A stretch of 64,000 nt of DNA from the NCBI GenBank assembly GCA_963573315.1, contig OY752141.1, positions 1,984,001 through 2,048,000 of the forward strand. The letters are read 5' to 3'. Positions 22,221-34,586 of this stretch are shown piece after piece. Numbering within the stretch: the first letter of the stretch is position 1; the number at the start of each line of letters is the position of its first letter. A program made the translations under genes and the position numbers. Below the pieces are notes generated by a model that had not been told where the DNA came from, made no database searches, and saw only the letters and a program-made list of their open reading frames with translations. The stretch is from Entomortierella parvispora (Eukaryota > Mortierellomycota > Mortierellomycetes > Mortierellales > Mortierellaceae).

Positions 22221-25200
22221 TCATCGGCCACTGTTGGCCTTGATCTTGAGCATGTTCTTCATGGAACTCCAGCGCTGGCCACTGTTTTTGCCAGTGCTGC
22301 CCCGGTTACTACCGCTAATACTACTGTCCCTGCTGTGGTTGTGGTGAATTCCATTTTGGGGGTACATGGATGGGATCTGAGGCAGAGGTGCACTGACCGC
22401 ACTGCCATTCGGGTGACCACGAGATGCCTGCTGGGTCTGGTACTGGCTTTGGCTCTGGTTAGGACTAGGATATGGAAATTGAGAGTCCTGATAAGAGATT
22501 CCGCCACCACCACTGCTGACACGTCGGGAGCTGGACCGAGACAAAGTTCTAAAGCCCATATCTACATACGCCGGAGGGTCTCGTTCATATCGAGTATTGC
22601 CATTCAAGTCGAGCCTCCTATCTTTTGCTTGATGATCCTGCTCTGGCAACGAGGGCAGAGGTCGATGATGCTGGTAATGATAAGTCTGATGGTTGTATCC
22701 AGATCCGGCAGTCGAGCCAATTAGATCCGGGCTGGACATTGAAAGAGTCTTTGTTCCAAAGTTTGGTGCTGGTCTTGTGGATCTCGACGACGGTACGGCG
22801 GTGATACCAGGAGATGTTGGTGGGGATAGCATTCGTGGCTGGTCATCCGACTGCGACAAAAGATATGTGGTAGGCTGTGACATGTAGCCATTGCCTCCTG
22901 GCGAAGATGGAGGGGAGAGTGGCTGCTGATAACCATATCCGTTCTGAGTCTTTGCCTTCTGCTGATGAGGTTCTGATAAAGGAAAGAGAGGGGGAAGGAC
23001 GGGTGGAGAGCTGAACGCCATGGTGGACCCTGACCCGTTCGTTGTGACTCCTGCTCGGGAAGGGGATCGAGGGGGGGATACTGGGGGTTGATTCGAATGA
23101 TTAGACGCAGGCAATACGGAGAGGTGCCTTGGAGCCTGTGGAGGGTTTCTTGAGTTCGATTGCTGGGATCCTGATGTAGATGGAGATGACAACGGTGCAA
23201 GCGGATTTGCAGTGAACGATCGTGTCAAAGCTCCCTGTGAATTTGCTTGACCTGACTTTGAGGACGCCAGAAGGATATGGTCACTGCTGACATTCCTCTG
23301 AAGCGCCATGGGTCTGCCACCACTGCTGTCAGGGCTGGATCCTGTTACACTTGGTAGAGATGATGTCCTTCGGGAATACGCTGGAGAGCCCTGTCGTGAC
23401 GAAACAGAGTCAGATCCGTTGCTGTTGAGTCCAGCCGCAAACTGACCCCCTGAGACTGAATGTGAAGTGGTGGAAACAGGATGCGAGGGTGGACTGGTCG
23501 TAAGCTTGTTACTTTCAACATGGTCGTTGTTGAAGATCTCCTGACGAGTCGTCATCGGTCTGACCTTATTTCCTCCTGCGATGCCGCTGGGTCCACTGAC
23601 CGTGATGGTGGATTGTGTAGAGTGCAACAATGACGACCGCCTTCCAGGTACAAGAGTTTTTCTAGCAGCAGATGATGCTGAGATGTTGGTTGTGACAGGG
23701 AGCCCAACCGAGGGCTTTGCAATATTGGATTGACTCCTGCTTCTGCCTTCACCATTTGAGGGGATGGTGTTGATGTAACCATCATCGATTCCTTGACCAG
23801 GTTCCTTCAGGACCTTATGTGGGAGAGAGGGTGGAGATCCATGGCTTGGGCCATCGGGCGAATAGTCAGGTTTGGATCCTGATCCAATGGCTCCTGCTTC
23901 AACTGGAACCCTTGAGGTTCTCTTGGCTCTGGGACTAGACCCCAGGACTGGGTTGTCGAGCGAAGATGATGTGGAAGAGGTTGATAACGAGGGAGCGAGA
24001 TTCGAAGACACTGCTATTGGCGAGGAGGAAACAATCGACCGTCTCTTGGCTGCTGCCGCTACTGCCGCTGAAGGTACCGGGCCGTTCCCGCCACTTGCAC
24101 CAGGGGCGGTAAGAGTAAAAAGTGAGTCCTCTGTAAGCGATAGTCCTACAGACCAGTCCACGTCGAAAACTGCAGAGAGATAGCTATTAAGGGACTGAGG
24201 CAACTCTACGGACTTTGGTCTTGGCAGTGGCACTTTGGCAACACGGGGAACAACTTGAGGCAGTCCATGAGAAGGTACCAGTAGCGGCGATCTCTGGCCC
24301 GATCCTGTGTTAGTTGATGAGGATGGCTTGGGCTTGTTTGAAGGAGAAGCTGATGGAGTTGGGGTCGAATTTGAAATCATGGATCCGGACGACGCAAGAG
24401 AGGGGGTATAGGGTGTCCGAGAACTTGGGGCGCTTGGAATAGGGAGAGGAGGAAGTGGCGGCGAGAGTGCTGCGGCTGCAGCCACCGTCGCTGCAGTTAT
24501 CTTTGCGGTTTTGCTCTGGGGAGTGGTGAGGTTGGGGGTTGAGAGAGCAAAAGCCGGGTTCCTAGCTGTGTACGATGGTGCCAGTGGCAATGACGTTGAC
24601 GAGGCCGAGGCCTTCTTGGCAATCTAAGGACAACAAAAGGGAGGATGGAGGCAGGAGGTCGGTCAGTCTTTGTCGAGTATCCCTTGTTCTGTTCTGTCTT
24701 TCAGAGTGTCGACTCTGTCTGCACTCAGGCACAACGCGTTCTTCACGTGACCCTACCGAGATGTGCACATATTCGCGCTCAAGGTCGTCCTCACTGTCAC
24801 TGTCGCTGTCGTTGTCGCGCGCGGGATGTTGACCACTTGCACCATTTGCACCATGTTCATCGTCGTCATCATCCTGCTCGTCATCATCATCCTCTTCGGC
24901 ATCGTCATCATCCTCCGCCAGTCCAGCCGCACTCAGTGTTCGCTCCATCCACCCATTCTGTTCGTCTTCGCCCAGAAGTGGCTCTCCTGACGTGTCTTGT
25001 CCTTCTTCCGCGTATTCGCCATCCTCCGTGACTTGAAGGTTAAGTCCATCATCGAACCAGTTGAGCATAGGATAAGTCTTGTACAACAGCGTCAGCAGGT
25101 TCTTGACCAAAATTCTTCGGTGGATCGACAAGGACTTGGAGGAGAAAATGTCATTGTTAAGTTTGATGTTGGAGATATTGACAAGCTGCATCGGCGTCCT

Positions 25201-25581
25201 GGTAGACGATCCTAAGAGAAGGGAGGTTGAGGAAAAGGTCGCCTCGGGCTGCCACGGGGCTGCATAGGACGACGACGATACGGAGGAGGATGCTGTAGAA
25301 TAGGCGCCCGAGGATGATGTAGACGTGGGTGACAGGCCTGTAGGCGTCGAGGTGTATAGCGCGTCAGCAGTTGTGGGTATAGCGTTGTAGAAGGAGTTGT
25401 ATTCTTCATCATCAAGGATAGAGAGGGGGGTCGAGGAGGAAGAGCAGGAAGAGGCGTTGTTTGCAGACGAGGAAGGAGCTAGCTGGGACTCGTAGAGGAG
25501 CGAAGGAGCAGGAGGAGCAGGCAAGTGAGCCAGGGTTTCGTCAAAGTCCTTGTTGCCTGCGACCTTGACCTGCGGGCTCAT
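22221..25581 (-). CDS. Large Ser/Pro-rich protein of unknown function
   Basis: Exons on the minus strand 25581-24757 and 24623-22221, about 1075 aa; the junction (TCG followed by GTAGGG; CCTTAG before ATT) keeps the frame. The start is the ATG of MSPQVKVAGNKDFDETLAHL; the open frame upstream of it has little protein character. Only two regions look conserved: LSIHRRILVKNLLTLLYKTY at about residues 151-170, followed by PMLNWFDDGLNLQV, and LPQSLNSYLSAVFDVDWSVG at about 410-430. An acidic DDDD/EEDDDD tract follows the first. The rest is Ser, Pro, Gly and Asn rich, probably disordered with many phosphorylation sites; the C-terminus is basic (RWSSMKNMLKIKANSGR). I do not recognise the family. It is convergent with the Myb-like gene, with 237 bases between stops. 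Confidence 0.7.
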
Positions 25582-27292
25582 TGTGAGGAGGTGAAGGGAG
25601 GAACGTGAGGAAGGGGGAGGGAATGCGGGGAGGAATGAAGAGATGGAGGGGTTGATGATGGACAAGATGGGATAGATGGTTGCAAGGCTGGCTGTAGCAG
25701 GGAGAGACACGGACAGACAAAAGTGCCAGCAGGTGGAGTCGGCGGCCAATTGCTCTCCAGGCGACAGAAGGGCTGGCAGGGGGGTTGGCGGACAGTGCTC
25801 ACGCTGGACTCTTCTCTCTTGTGTCTCTCTCCATCGGCCACCAGCTGCAGGCAAAGTGCCCGAGGAGTGGGGAGCGAGAGAGGTCCTCGCTCTCTTTTTT
25901 GCTTTCCCCCTTTCCTGTTTCCATTCAGTGGGGCGTGTGCGCACACTCCACAATCCGCAACGGCCCACAACGCTGTCACGATGGATTGCAACCACCAACG
26001 AAAACAAAGTAACAAGCCCGACTTGCCTCCCTTTGCAATAAATTCCTTTTGGTGCAAGCAACCACTCGTGCCTTTCCGCAGGGCAATTGCCATTTGGCTC
26101 ACAGACTCTCTATTGTCGGTGTCCCCCTTGAGAGCAATTTCGATCTCTTTGGCAGTTTGGCTGCTCAGCACTCCCCTCCCCTCCTCTGCACGCCTTTCAG
26201 TCTAACCATGTGCGCCGTCCCTGGCGAATAAGAGGCAAAAAATAACCCCTTTGCTTGGCCAATAAAACATGCCTGCACCCCGGTTTTTTTTTTTGATAAT
26301 CGAGCACACGACACGGCAAGATCAAGCTCAAGCATTCCTCTCGCCATGTCAACAAATTGGACGCGAAAGACGCGTTGCGATGACGCGCGAAAAGAAGGTG
26401 AATGGCATTCGAGCGCCTCAGCACAGTAACCTTTGCACCTTTTGATGATAGGCTTTGGATCGGTTGTCACGGAGCACAGTTGGAATGCCAACAGCAGATA
26501 AGAGTCCAAAGGGGTGTTAGTCTGTTCTCAATTACAAGTCAAGGTCCTTTTCCTCTTTGGATTCGATGGGACTTAATGACAAACCGTTTTATTGCGGACA
26601 TGAAGGCATCTAATGTACAAAATCAAGCAAAAACGGAGAAGGAAAGAAAAAAACCCCCTCCTCGTCGTCCATTTACGCAATGCCGACCTCTACTCTTCAG
26701 TACCTACATGAACATTAATGTCTTTGACAGGTATTCAAGAAGGTAGAGAATTGAGGACAGAAGAATAATAAAAAAGATTCGACACGACTGCACATGAGAA
26801 CCAAGTAAATAATATACAACCGGAAGGTTTTTGTGAAGGATATATGAGAGAGACGACATTGTGAGTGAGTTCGGATAGAGAAAGAAGGAGAGAGGTATGA
26901 GGTAAGTGGCGACATGATAGAAAGCAAAACAACAAATAGGGAGATCAATATCATTGGCATGGACAAAGGTGAGTCTTTGGTGAGGACTGACTGACTTTTT
27001 GGCGTTGTGGTCGGAATGATGACAGAGTAGTTGGTATGGATGAAGAGCAAAAGTCGATGCTGAACTGTGCCGACTGCCACCTTGGCACTAGTCATCCGAT
27101 GAAGGACGAGAAGGAGCGACAGAGAGAGAAAGAAAGAAGCGGAGATGAGTTTCCTGGTGGAGCATCCTGGCAGAACATGTCGGTAGAAGAAAAATGTCGT
27201 AAAATACAGGGTAATAAAACAAAAAAAAAGTGCAACGGATATAAACAAGGGGGATCGAGACAAGGCGCTGCGATTGAGAAAGTAGTCCGATT
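25582..27292. other. Intergenic region, no supported gene
   Basis: This is 1.7 kb between two minus-strand genes. The part near 25580-26060 is probably the 5' leader and promoter of the 25581 gene; open frames there are not protein-like. The minus-strand frame at 26715-27296 is Leu/Phe/Ser-rich and lies just downstream of the next gene's stop, so it is read as 3' UTR. Confidence 0.5.
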
Positions 27293-29230
27293 TCATGCGC
27301 GCGACGCACGATACTTGAGATGTTCGTGCTGGCCAGAGGAGACACGGTTGAGCAAACGAGCCGATTGACGCTTGGACGGGTAGCGAGTGTGAACGGACGT
27401 GGAGAGAATGCCGGCTTCGGCTCCATCGTCGTCTTCCATGTGATTCAAATTCATGACACCCTCTACCTCCACGTTCATCGCAGCCATAGGATGATGGTGG
27501 TGCAGCGTCCCTTTCATCTGCCCCATCGCAGAGTTTGCACTGGGGAGCAAGTTCAGGTTCAAGTTCAGGTCAGAGAGCGGCTGAAGATGATGAGGATGCC
27601 GATTCAAATTCGTAGGAAGTCCGTTCTTGTTTGACTTGTCCTGATGCTGGAGCAAAGGATGATCATGACCGTCATGATTGGACGGCGGTGTCTTTGGCGA
27701 GGAGGGAGCAGATTCAGGACCCGAGTCTGAAGAAGAGTCTTCGCTAGGTCGGCGACGCTTTTGTCGCCTGGCCAGTTCGGCCGGGTTGACATCTGTCTCT
27801 TCCAACTTTCGAGAACGACGAGAGCGTGATGAAGGGTTACTGGGATAACTGGTCAAGCTCTTTGACCTGTCTTCCTTCACATTTTTAGAGCGCACCTTGC
27901 GACTCTTCAAAGCTATCTTGTGGCCTGGAGCTGGACGCTTACGTGGCGAGACTGGAGGGGATCTCAAAGTCATTCTGCCAAGAGGAAGGTCTTCATCAAC
28001 ATCGATATCCATCAATACGGGATCTTCGTCCGTTTCATCAAGGTCCGTCAATGACGGCCGTTGGTCTCGTTCAGGCGTTTGGCGATCCTCCTCCAGTTCC
28101 GGAACGGCTTCTTCGGATAGAGAATCTAAGGTCTCTATCTGCTCTTTCATCTCCGCGGTTCGTGCTTGGTCTCCTAGATCCTCTTTCTGCAAAGGTATTT
28201 CTGCACACTGCTGACGAGGTGGCTCTGTGGACTGGAAGGCAGTAGAAGCAGGTACAAAATTTTCATCCGACTCGATAACCGCTGGAATAGCCTGGGGAGG
28301 GAAATTTCCAGAGAGGGCGTCCATAATCTCTCGGGTGGTCAATGGAGCCGTTCGTTGGGGGGATCCATCAGAGAGAGGGAAAGAAGCAAGGATGTAGGCC
28401 GAAGGGGTATCGTTGGCGCGGCCACTGTTGACATCAGCCTTGTCCACCATTGGGGTATTCGGGGTAGTATCGTCGCCTTTGGAGGCAACAAGGAACGTTG
28501 GAGAGGAAATGGAGGCGGCGTTTGTGGAAAGAAGCTGGGAAAGCGGCTCGGTTTGTCCTGCGGACATCAGAAGCTCGTAGTAGGAAGGCTGTGGGTTCGA
28601 AGGTGCAGCGAGGATAGAGAGGGACGATTGCGACAAGACCGAGGCGGAAGAGGTTGCTGGAGGAGGTAATGCGGACATCACCTCAATCATTGGACTGCAC
28701 TGCGATACTACCAGAGCTGGCGAGGACAAAGACGAAAGGGCTGACGATGGTGACATTGGCGGAAGGCAGGAAGACACGCAAGCATCCGAGGCGGCTGCAA
28801 CGGGTGCCCCCTGGGGATAATCCTCCGAAAAGGATCCGAAGGGCATGGAGCCAAGCTGGCCGAGGTTGAACAGACCCTGCTGGTCTGTGTCCATCATGGA
28901 CGCAGCTGCAGCAGTTGCGGCCGAGACCGAAGCAGCGGCGGCATTATCAGCAGCGTTCTGCGATGCACCCATGGAGAGAAGGAGGTCCAGGGACAAACTC
29001 GAGGCTAGGCTTGCGTCCATGGAGTCCTGGTCCCACTGGAAGTCGGGAGCGCCGCTGTCCTGAGCAAAGTGTGCGTACTCGCTATCAAAGGAGAAGGCCG
29101 ATTGGCTAAAGCTGGTACTGAAGGGGAAGCTGCCAGGGATGTCAGCCTGCGAGAGATCAGAAGAGGAAGAGGGCAAAGACGAAGAGGAAGCCACCTGGAG
29201 GAAGGACTGCATGCGCATACGGTGGAGCAT
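27293..29230 (-). CDS. Low-complexity, probably nuclear protein of unknown function
   Basis: A single open frame of 645 aa beginning MLHRMRMQSFLQVASSSS. The N-terminal 250 residues are Ser/Ala-rich with scattered acidic and aromatic residues (FSFDSEYAHFAQDSGAPDF), a composition seen in activation domains. The middle is acidic (DETDEDPVLMDIDVDEDLP). It is followed by basic stretches that look like nuclear localisation signals: RKRPAPGHKIALKSRKVRSK, SRRSRKLEE and RRQKRRRPSED. The C-terminus is His/Asn/Leu-rich and ends in a basic segment (RYPSKRQSARLLNRVSS). No folded DNA-binding domain is recognisable. A role in transcription is only suggested by composition. Because conserved motifs are missing, an additional upstream exon cannot be excluded. 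Confidence 0.6.
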   Translation of the reverse strand: MLHRMRMQSFLQVASSSSLPSSSSDLSQADIPGSFPFSTSFSQSAFSFDSEYAHFAQDSGAPDFQWDQDSMDASLASSLSLDLLLSMGASQNAADNAAAASVSAATAAAASMMDTDQQGLFNLGQLGSMPFGSFSEDYPQGAPVAAASDACVSSCLPPMSPSSALSSLSSPALVVSQCSPMIEVMSALPPPATSSASVLSQSSLSILAAPSNPQPSYYELLMSAGQTEPLSQLLSTNAASISSPTFLVASKGDDTTPNTPMVDKADVNSGRANDTPSAYILASFPLSDGSPQRTAPLTTREIMDALSGNFPPQAIPAVIESDENFVPASTAFQSTEPPRQQCAEIPLQKEDLGDQARTAEMKEQIETLDSLSEEAVPELEEDRQTPERDQRPSLTDLDETDEDPVLMDIDVDEDLPLGRMTLRSPPVSPRKRPAPGHKIALKSRKVRSKNVKEDRSKSLTSYPSNPSSRSRRSRKLEETDVNPAELARRQKRRRPSEDSSSDSGPESAPSSPKTPPSNHDGHDHPLLQHQDKSNKNGLPTNLNRHPHHLQPLSDLNLNLNLLPSANSAMGQMKGTLHHHHPMAAMNVEVEGVMNLNHMEDDDGAEAGILSTSVHTRYPSKRQSARLLNRVSSGQHEHLKYRASRA

Positions 29231-31140
29231 GCTATTTTCGATTCAGAGGAAGAATCGAGGCGGTCGTTAGTCATCATGGGTCACTTCAGTCTAGTGGACA
29301 GTTTGGCTTGGTCGAGGCTGCAGTTCAGCCTGATTTACCATGTCAGTTGCACCTGTCGCAGCAGAGAGTGTGTCCGTCCGGTGGAGGCACGTTGCAGCTT
29401 GAGGATGCAGAGGCTGGCAAGATGGTCCCTCAGACCGGGGTCAGGATACATCATGTTTCGCAGGGAGACACCGCCGTGCAACCAGAGGGAGGAGGAACCA
29501 CGATGGAGGACTGAAGCCAATAATGCAGGGATGAATGTTTTGCTAGTGAACAAAGACTGAGCGGCAGGAAGACGGGCAACGGTCGGCGAGAAGGAGAGTG
29601 GCCGCAAGAATTGTTGTTTACAAAGGAGAGGAGGAGAGGGGGGAGGAGGGGTAGGGGAGACGGACGGGGGAAACGGATTTCAAGAGGAAGAAGAGGAGGA
29701 CAGAAACGAAGAGGAGGACAGAAACGAAGAGAAGGTGGGAAGGGAGGCGGTGTCCAAGAAGTGTGTGTACACTGTGCTGTTCCCGTGCAGGTCACATGAC
29801 GATGAGTCAGGTGACCAATATTGGATCGGTCCATGCCTGCCTTGCTGTTGTCGTTCCCTTTGGAGCAATTGCACGCCTTGGGAACCATAATGCATCATAA
29901 TACATCATCACTTCTCCGTGATGATGAGCATGTGTTATCTAGCTATAAGCTGCTAGCAGTATTTTTCAACGCGAAGGAATCTTCGCTGCCCAGATTGCAA
30001 AGGACCAAGCACACACAAGTGCTGTATCCTGCGTTCGCCTATTCCAAGTACTGCCTTTCTGGACTTTTGTATTGGTACCGATGAGCCCTATCAAGCAGAT
30101 CTCAAACTCACCTGGGCTACAAGAAGCCTGCCCAGACTGCCCAGAGCACTCTGCACTTCAGCTTGAACCAATGTCACCAGTCACTGTGGCTTTTAAAAAT
30201 TGCGGAATGAAATAGCTGCCATACAAACATTCGGAAGCAATTGACAAACGGGCGCTTGGAGAACCTTTTTCAACTCAGTTTGGTCCCCTCCCCTCCAGTC
30301 ACCCTGCACTATCCAATGGCAGCAAGAACATATTCTAAACAGTCCCCACCCTATAAAGATCAATCGAGCACAGCGGCCTTGTGCACAGATTAATGTCACG
30401 CTCGCACAGAGTCACTCTTTTGTTTTCTTATGATCTCCATAGCATCAAAGTGCTAGTGTATAGCAAGAAGGATTGTAATCACCAGAGGTCCCTCACAACA
30501 CCCCATTGGGGTGGGGACCCTGGCAGGGGCACTTTATATCGTCTCGGCTTACTCCTCGCCCGGGATCGAGTGTCTACGAAGCCTCTGCGGAAATTTTTAT
30601 TTTTTTTGGTCACAAAAAGAGCAAGCAAAAAAAACTTTTGTCAGATTTGGAAGAGGGAATGGAAACTCTTGAGGTTGGTGGCCGTCACCATCACTGCCAA
30701 ACAAAGACAACGACCCTCGGTGAAAATCCGTGCTGCACGCCCCACAGGCGCCCTTCCTCCTTGGTTCTTTTTCGTATGGGCCCCTTGCTTTGTCTTGCCG
30801 TCTCCGTTTTCGTGTTCTTGTCGGCAGATCCGATCAGTGAGCAGCGTCTTTTCTTGGCTCGCCCCTTCAATCGTCTACGAATGATAGCCAGATGTGCGTA
30901 TTCGTGTGCACAGGAGACATGCGGCTCTTTTTTTTTTTTGCCTGTCCTCGATTGTTCTTTATCTCTAACTCTCTCTCTCTTTCTTCTCTGATTTTCTTTT
31001 TGCTTTCTTTCTCCTTGTTCCCTTTCTTTTTCCAATAGACCACACGACTTTAGCACACGACAAAGAGCAATTTCCTCCTTTGCCGGTTTTGTTCCAATTG
31101 CTTAAGTTTTCTTGGCTCCCGTCTTTTGCCTTGGTAACAG
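29231..31140. other. Divergent intergenic region between the 29230 gene and the CotH gene
   Basis: About 1.9 kb. It contains a purine-rich block (about 29625-29745, GGAGGAGAGG-type and AAGAGGAGGACAGAAACG repeated twice) and the paired GTCAC-type sites at 29791-29815. TATA-like and pyrimidine-rich sequence (30930-31050) precedes the CotH start. Open frames in 30381-30991 overlap in different frames and are not supported as genes. Confidence 0.5.
29791..29815. promoter_or_regulatory. Paired GTCACATGAC and GTCAGGTGAC elements
   Basis: GTCACATGAC (29791-29800) and GTCAGGTGAC (29806-29815) are spaced by five bases, about 560 bases upstream of the 29230 start codon. They match the motif found in other promoters of this window; paired sites suggest cooperative or dimeric binding, which is inferred. 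Confidence 0.4.
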
Positions 31141-32901
31141 ATGCTCTGGCAATTTCTTCCAGGCCTTCTGGCCATTATTTCTGTTGCTCTAGCCGAAGGT
31201 AAGGACAGTCAAAAAGCAGAGATAAGAATGAAAGAATGATATCATTTGCAAAGTGATCAACGGTCCTTCCCCTATCCAGCTCTAGCTGCCTCTGACTCTT
31301 GACTCTTTTTCTTGCCTCGGAAAAAAAAAGTGACCTACCATGTCGTTGGTTTCCCAGACTCTGAAGGTGAACAGTTTGGGGTGCTGATCAACGACAAGGT
31401 CACAGTGCTGTCGTCCTCACCGACCACATTCCCTCTCTGGTCCGGCAAGGTTGCAGGCGCAACGTCGTCCTCGGCCTATCAGTATGTTCAACTCTCTGCC
31501 TCGGGTGATGTCCTTAAGAAAGAACCCTTCATCCGCTCGCTCAAAAATCAAAAGCGCGGCAACACCCTAAACGAGTTCTTTGCTCGGGAGACGCTCTTCA
31601 CTTTTCTCCCCAAGATGCCTCAGATCTATCGGAATGTGCGACCCAAGACGTCTAAGGCCTTTGATGACCGTCAGATCTCGACGATACACCTCATGGCCGA
31701 CCCTGCAGATTTTGCAGAGATGCTCAAGCATCCCGAGGCCACCGATTGGCCGGCGCTCAAGGCCAGTTTTCTGTTCATCAATGCCGATACGATCTACTCT
31801 TCGGAATCTGTCACCATCAAGGTCTCGGGTCACGGCTCTCGTAAATACGAAAAACTGTCACTGCGGGTCAAGTTTGACGGGGCCAAGGCCGGTGGCAAGG
31901 ATACGTTCTTTGATCGACCCATCATCAAGCTGCGGTCTGAGACGTCGGATCCTACTCTGATCCGCGAGAAGCTTTACTTTGACGCGCTCAACTCTGTCGG
32001 GAGTCCAACAGCAGAGGGTGCATATGTTCGTGTGTATGTGAACCGTAAGCCCTACGGCTTCTTTCTCATGGTGGAAGATATCGATGCGCCATTCTTGCGC
32101 ACCACCATGCAGCACGATTCAAACTTTGGTGCCGTCGGCTCCCTCTACAAGATGGGATCTCATGTTTTGGGCAAGGAGGCCACGTTGAGGTATGAAGGGC
32201 CATCCACATCCAACTACGATCCGGGTATATACGAGAACAAGATCTTGGGTGCGAACACTGCTGCCGAACCCATGGCCCAGCTGATCCAGTTCTTCAAGGA
32301 CCTTCAAGAATTTGATCCAACGAAGCCAGGGGCCGTTCGATTCTGGAAGTCACGCCTTGATCTCGACAGCTTTCTCCGATATATGGCTATGGAATATTTG
32401 GGGGGAAACTGGGACGCGTATTGGTGGAAGGGCAACAACTATTTCATGTACTATAATCCAGCCCGGGCCATTTGGCAGTTCATCCCTACAGACTTTGACT
32501 CGACCTTTAACGATGGCAACCTACCTGATGTCATGACCGACTACCGACACTTTGCAGCCAGTCGACTCAAGAGACCAGACAAGGATCATCCTTTAGTCAC
32601 CAAGCTAATTCTTCAGAACAAGGAGATCAACGCAATTTTTGAGGAAATTCTCTCGTCCATTGTGGAAAAGATCTTCACGCCCGAGGTCCTCGACCCACGT
32701 ATTGACGCCTACGTTGATATGATCAAGGATGAGGTAGAATGGGATCTGTCCATTTCAAGAACCTCCACTCCTGGTAAAAGTGTCTTTACGTTCAAGGATT
32801 TCAATGAAGGCATCACACAAAGTGTCAATACAATTAAGTACGGTATCAAGCCTTGGATCCAATCTGCAGCCGAGAGAGTTCCTGGGCAAATACATATCTA
32901 G
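31141..32901 (+). CDS. cotH: Secreted CotH-type spore coat protein kinase
   Basis: Exons 31141-31198 and 31331-32901, about 542 aa. The first exon encodes a signal peptide (MLWQFLPGLLAIISVALA), and the mature protein starts near EVTYHVVGFPD. The body matches the CotH family of Mucoromycota: RPKTSKAFDDRQISTIHLM, KVSGHGSRKYEKLSLRVKF, RPIIKLRSETSDPTLIREKL, YVRVYVNRKPYGFFLMVEDI, and the catalytic core GGNWDAYWWKGNNYFMYYNP with FIPTDFDSTFNDG, where the DFD (about 407-409) corresponds to the metal-binding aspartates of the atypical kinase fold. CotH proteins phosphorylate secreted or spore-coat proteins. The sequence between the VEDI and PMAQLI motifs lacks the host-invasion motif known from Rhizopus CotH3, and there is no C-terminal hydrophobic GPI signal, so a soluble secreted enzyme is likely. 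The acceptor is an unusual A-rich AAAAAAAAAG. Confidence 0.88.
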
Positions 32902-33037
32902 GAAATAGCGATTTGAAATATTTCATGCACATTTAAGATCGGCCCACTCCACATCGTATCTTTGTCCAATAGCATCATCCAGTTCATCTAATAAACCAGT
33001 CTGTATTAAGAGACATTGCCCGCTGCCTCTATTCTAT

Positions 33038-34118
33038 CTATTCAGCAACACTCTCGACCGCCTCCTCGGCTGCCTTGACAATTGGACCCTCAGTCTCCAT
33101 GGCCTTTGTGTTGCATTCATCTGCTTTATCAGTTAGCATAGCAATCTCGATCCGCTTGCGAACCACGGCCTGGTGAGCCAGCGACGAGGTGCGGCCCGAG
33201 CCAAAGATTGGTGCAATCAGATAGTCGTGGACAAAGGAAGAGCATTGCGCTCCCTTGTCAAAGCACCAAGCAGCCCAATATGGTGGACGCTTGATCTGAT
33301 CCGCTGTCTTGCCTCTGTTTCTCAAGAACATGATCAGGAACATGAGCATCAGAGGCGTGTTCATGGCCGAAAACAAGATCCTGGCCACTTTGGATCGAGT
33401 TCCTGTGCACTCATAAGGGACAATGCCAGCCAAGTACTTTTGGTAGGCTGGATCAAGGCTGTGGTGTGCTGCTCCGTCGGTAAGAAGACCCTTGTAACGG
33501 GCAGTTGGTTGACAGTGCGATCTGACAGACGCTGGGCGAGCCTCCAGGACCATGGCGGAGATGTGCTTGTTGTCCTTGCCGTTCAACAGACAATCAACTT
33601 CGATCTGGTTGTAGCCTGTGGGTATATCATAGCCCCATCCACCCTGTTTACATCAAGAAAAATCAAGTTTTAGCTATTCGCCAATCCGTTAAATGCATGG
33701 AGGAAGTAGAAGAAGAGACGCTTACCTCTGAATGAATGACAAGATCCCACTCCCTGAGAGTGATCAAGTGGGCGACACCCTGAAGAACAGGTGGGTAGGA
33801 TCTCATGGGGTGGTCGGGATGGCTCTCGTCCCAAACAAATTCGCGACCCCACATCGTCCTTGCGTGGACCTCTTCCGCGTAGGCTCTGTCTCGAAGACGA
33901 GAGTAATCAATGGCGAGGATGGAGGCAAAGCATGGTTCAACAAAGGGGATTCCTCCAATATCAAAGCTAAGCCAGTAGCCAGGTACGGTGACGGGAAGGG
34001 ACTCGATGGGGTGGACTTTGCGACGGCCAGTTAGAACCTTTGGTGAGAGATTCGATCCAAAGGCAAGATAGTAGATCGTTTTCGCCTTGGAGGCAGGCGA
34101 GGATGATGCAACGGTCAT
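33038..34118 (-). CDS. Gamma-glutamylcyclotransferase-like protein
   Basis: Exons on the minus strand 34118-33726 and 33643-33038, about 332 aa; the junction keeps the frame (HSE to GGWGYDIPTGY). The N-terminus has the family signature IYYLAFGSNLSPKVLTGRRK, forming the substrate-binding loop of the GGCT/AIG2 fold, then GYWLSFDIGGIPFVEPCFAS. The segment LREWDLVIHSEGGWGYDI holds the glutamate expected to act as the catalytic acid, followed by IEVDCLL. Family members cyclise gamma-glutamyl peptides or amino acids to 5-oxoproline, in glutathione turnover or secondary metabolism; the substrate here is unknown. The C-terminal 120 residues contain a hydrophobic stretch (NTPLMLMFLIMFL), as in other fungal members of about this length, possibly membrane-associated. 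It is convergent with the CotH gene (136 bases between stops). Confidence 0.78.
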
Positions 34119-34586
34119 CACGGATAAAAATAAAACTAGAGGGACAGAGGGAGGGCGGCCGTGAAAAGGAAGGGGAAAAGAGGTGAATGGTGAAAAGGAA
34201 GAGATGGAAAGCTTGAACTTGAGGAATGAGGGGATGAATGGAAGAAAATAAAAAAGGAGAGATGGACGAATGGATGGGAGAATGAAGAAGAAAGATCGAG
34301 CAAGGGCTGGGGTTCAAGGTGGCAGCTCATACGTATGTAGCCAGGCGGATGCTTTTATCCGGTGCAGGGGCAGCAGAAGAGGAGCAGCAGGGTTGCATGG
34401 AGAGGGAGGGTGTGCGGAGTCGACGTTGTTTAATAATTCACTCTCTGATCGAGTCGATCGGACCAAGTATTTTCTGCCCTCTTCGTCATCGCACGCCAGC
34501 GACAGTGTTAGTGTTCCAGGGGCTGACAAAGAAAAGATGCTCTCCCCTCTCTCTAATTGCACGCGTCTCTGTGCCTCTGTGTGTGC
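34119..34586. other. Short intergenic region
   Basis: This is 468 bases between the GGCT-like gene start and the arrestin-like gene stop, both on the minus strand. Purine-rich on the plus strand (34140-34280), thus a CT-rich leader for the GGCT-like gene. No gene is seen. Confidence 0.6.

Noticed and set aside
26715..27296. 193-codon frame on the minus strand
   Set aside because: Downstream of a stop codon, Leu/Phe/Ser-rich with no motif; better read as 3' UTR.
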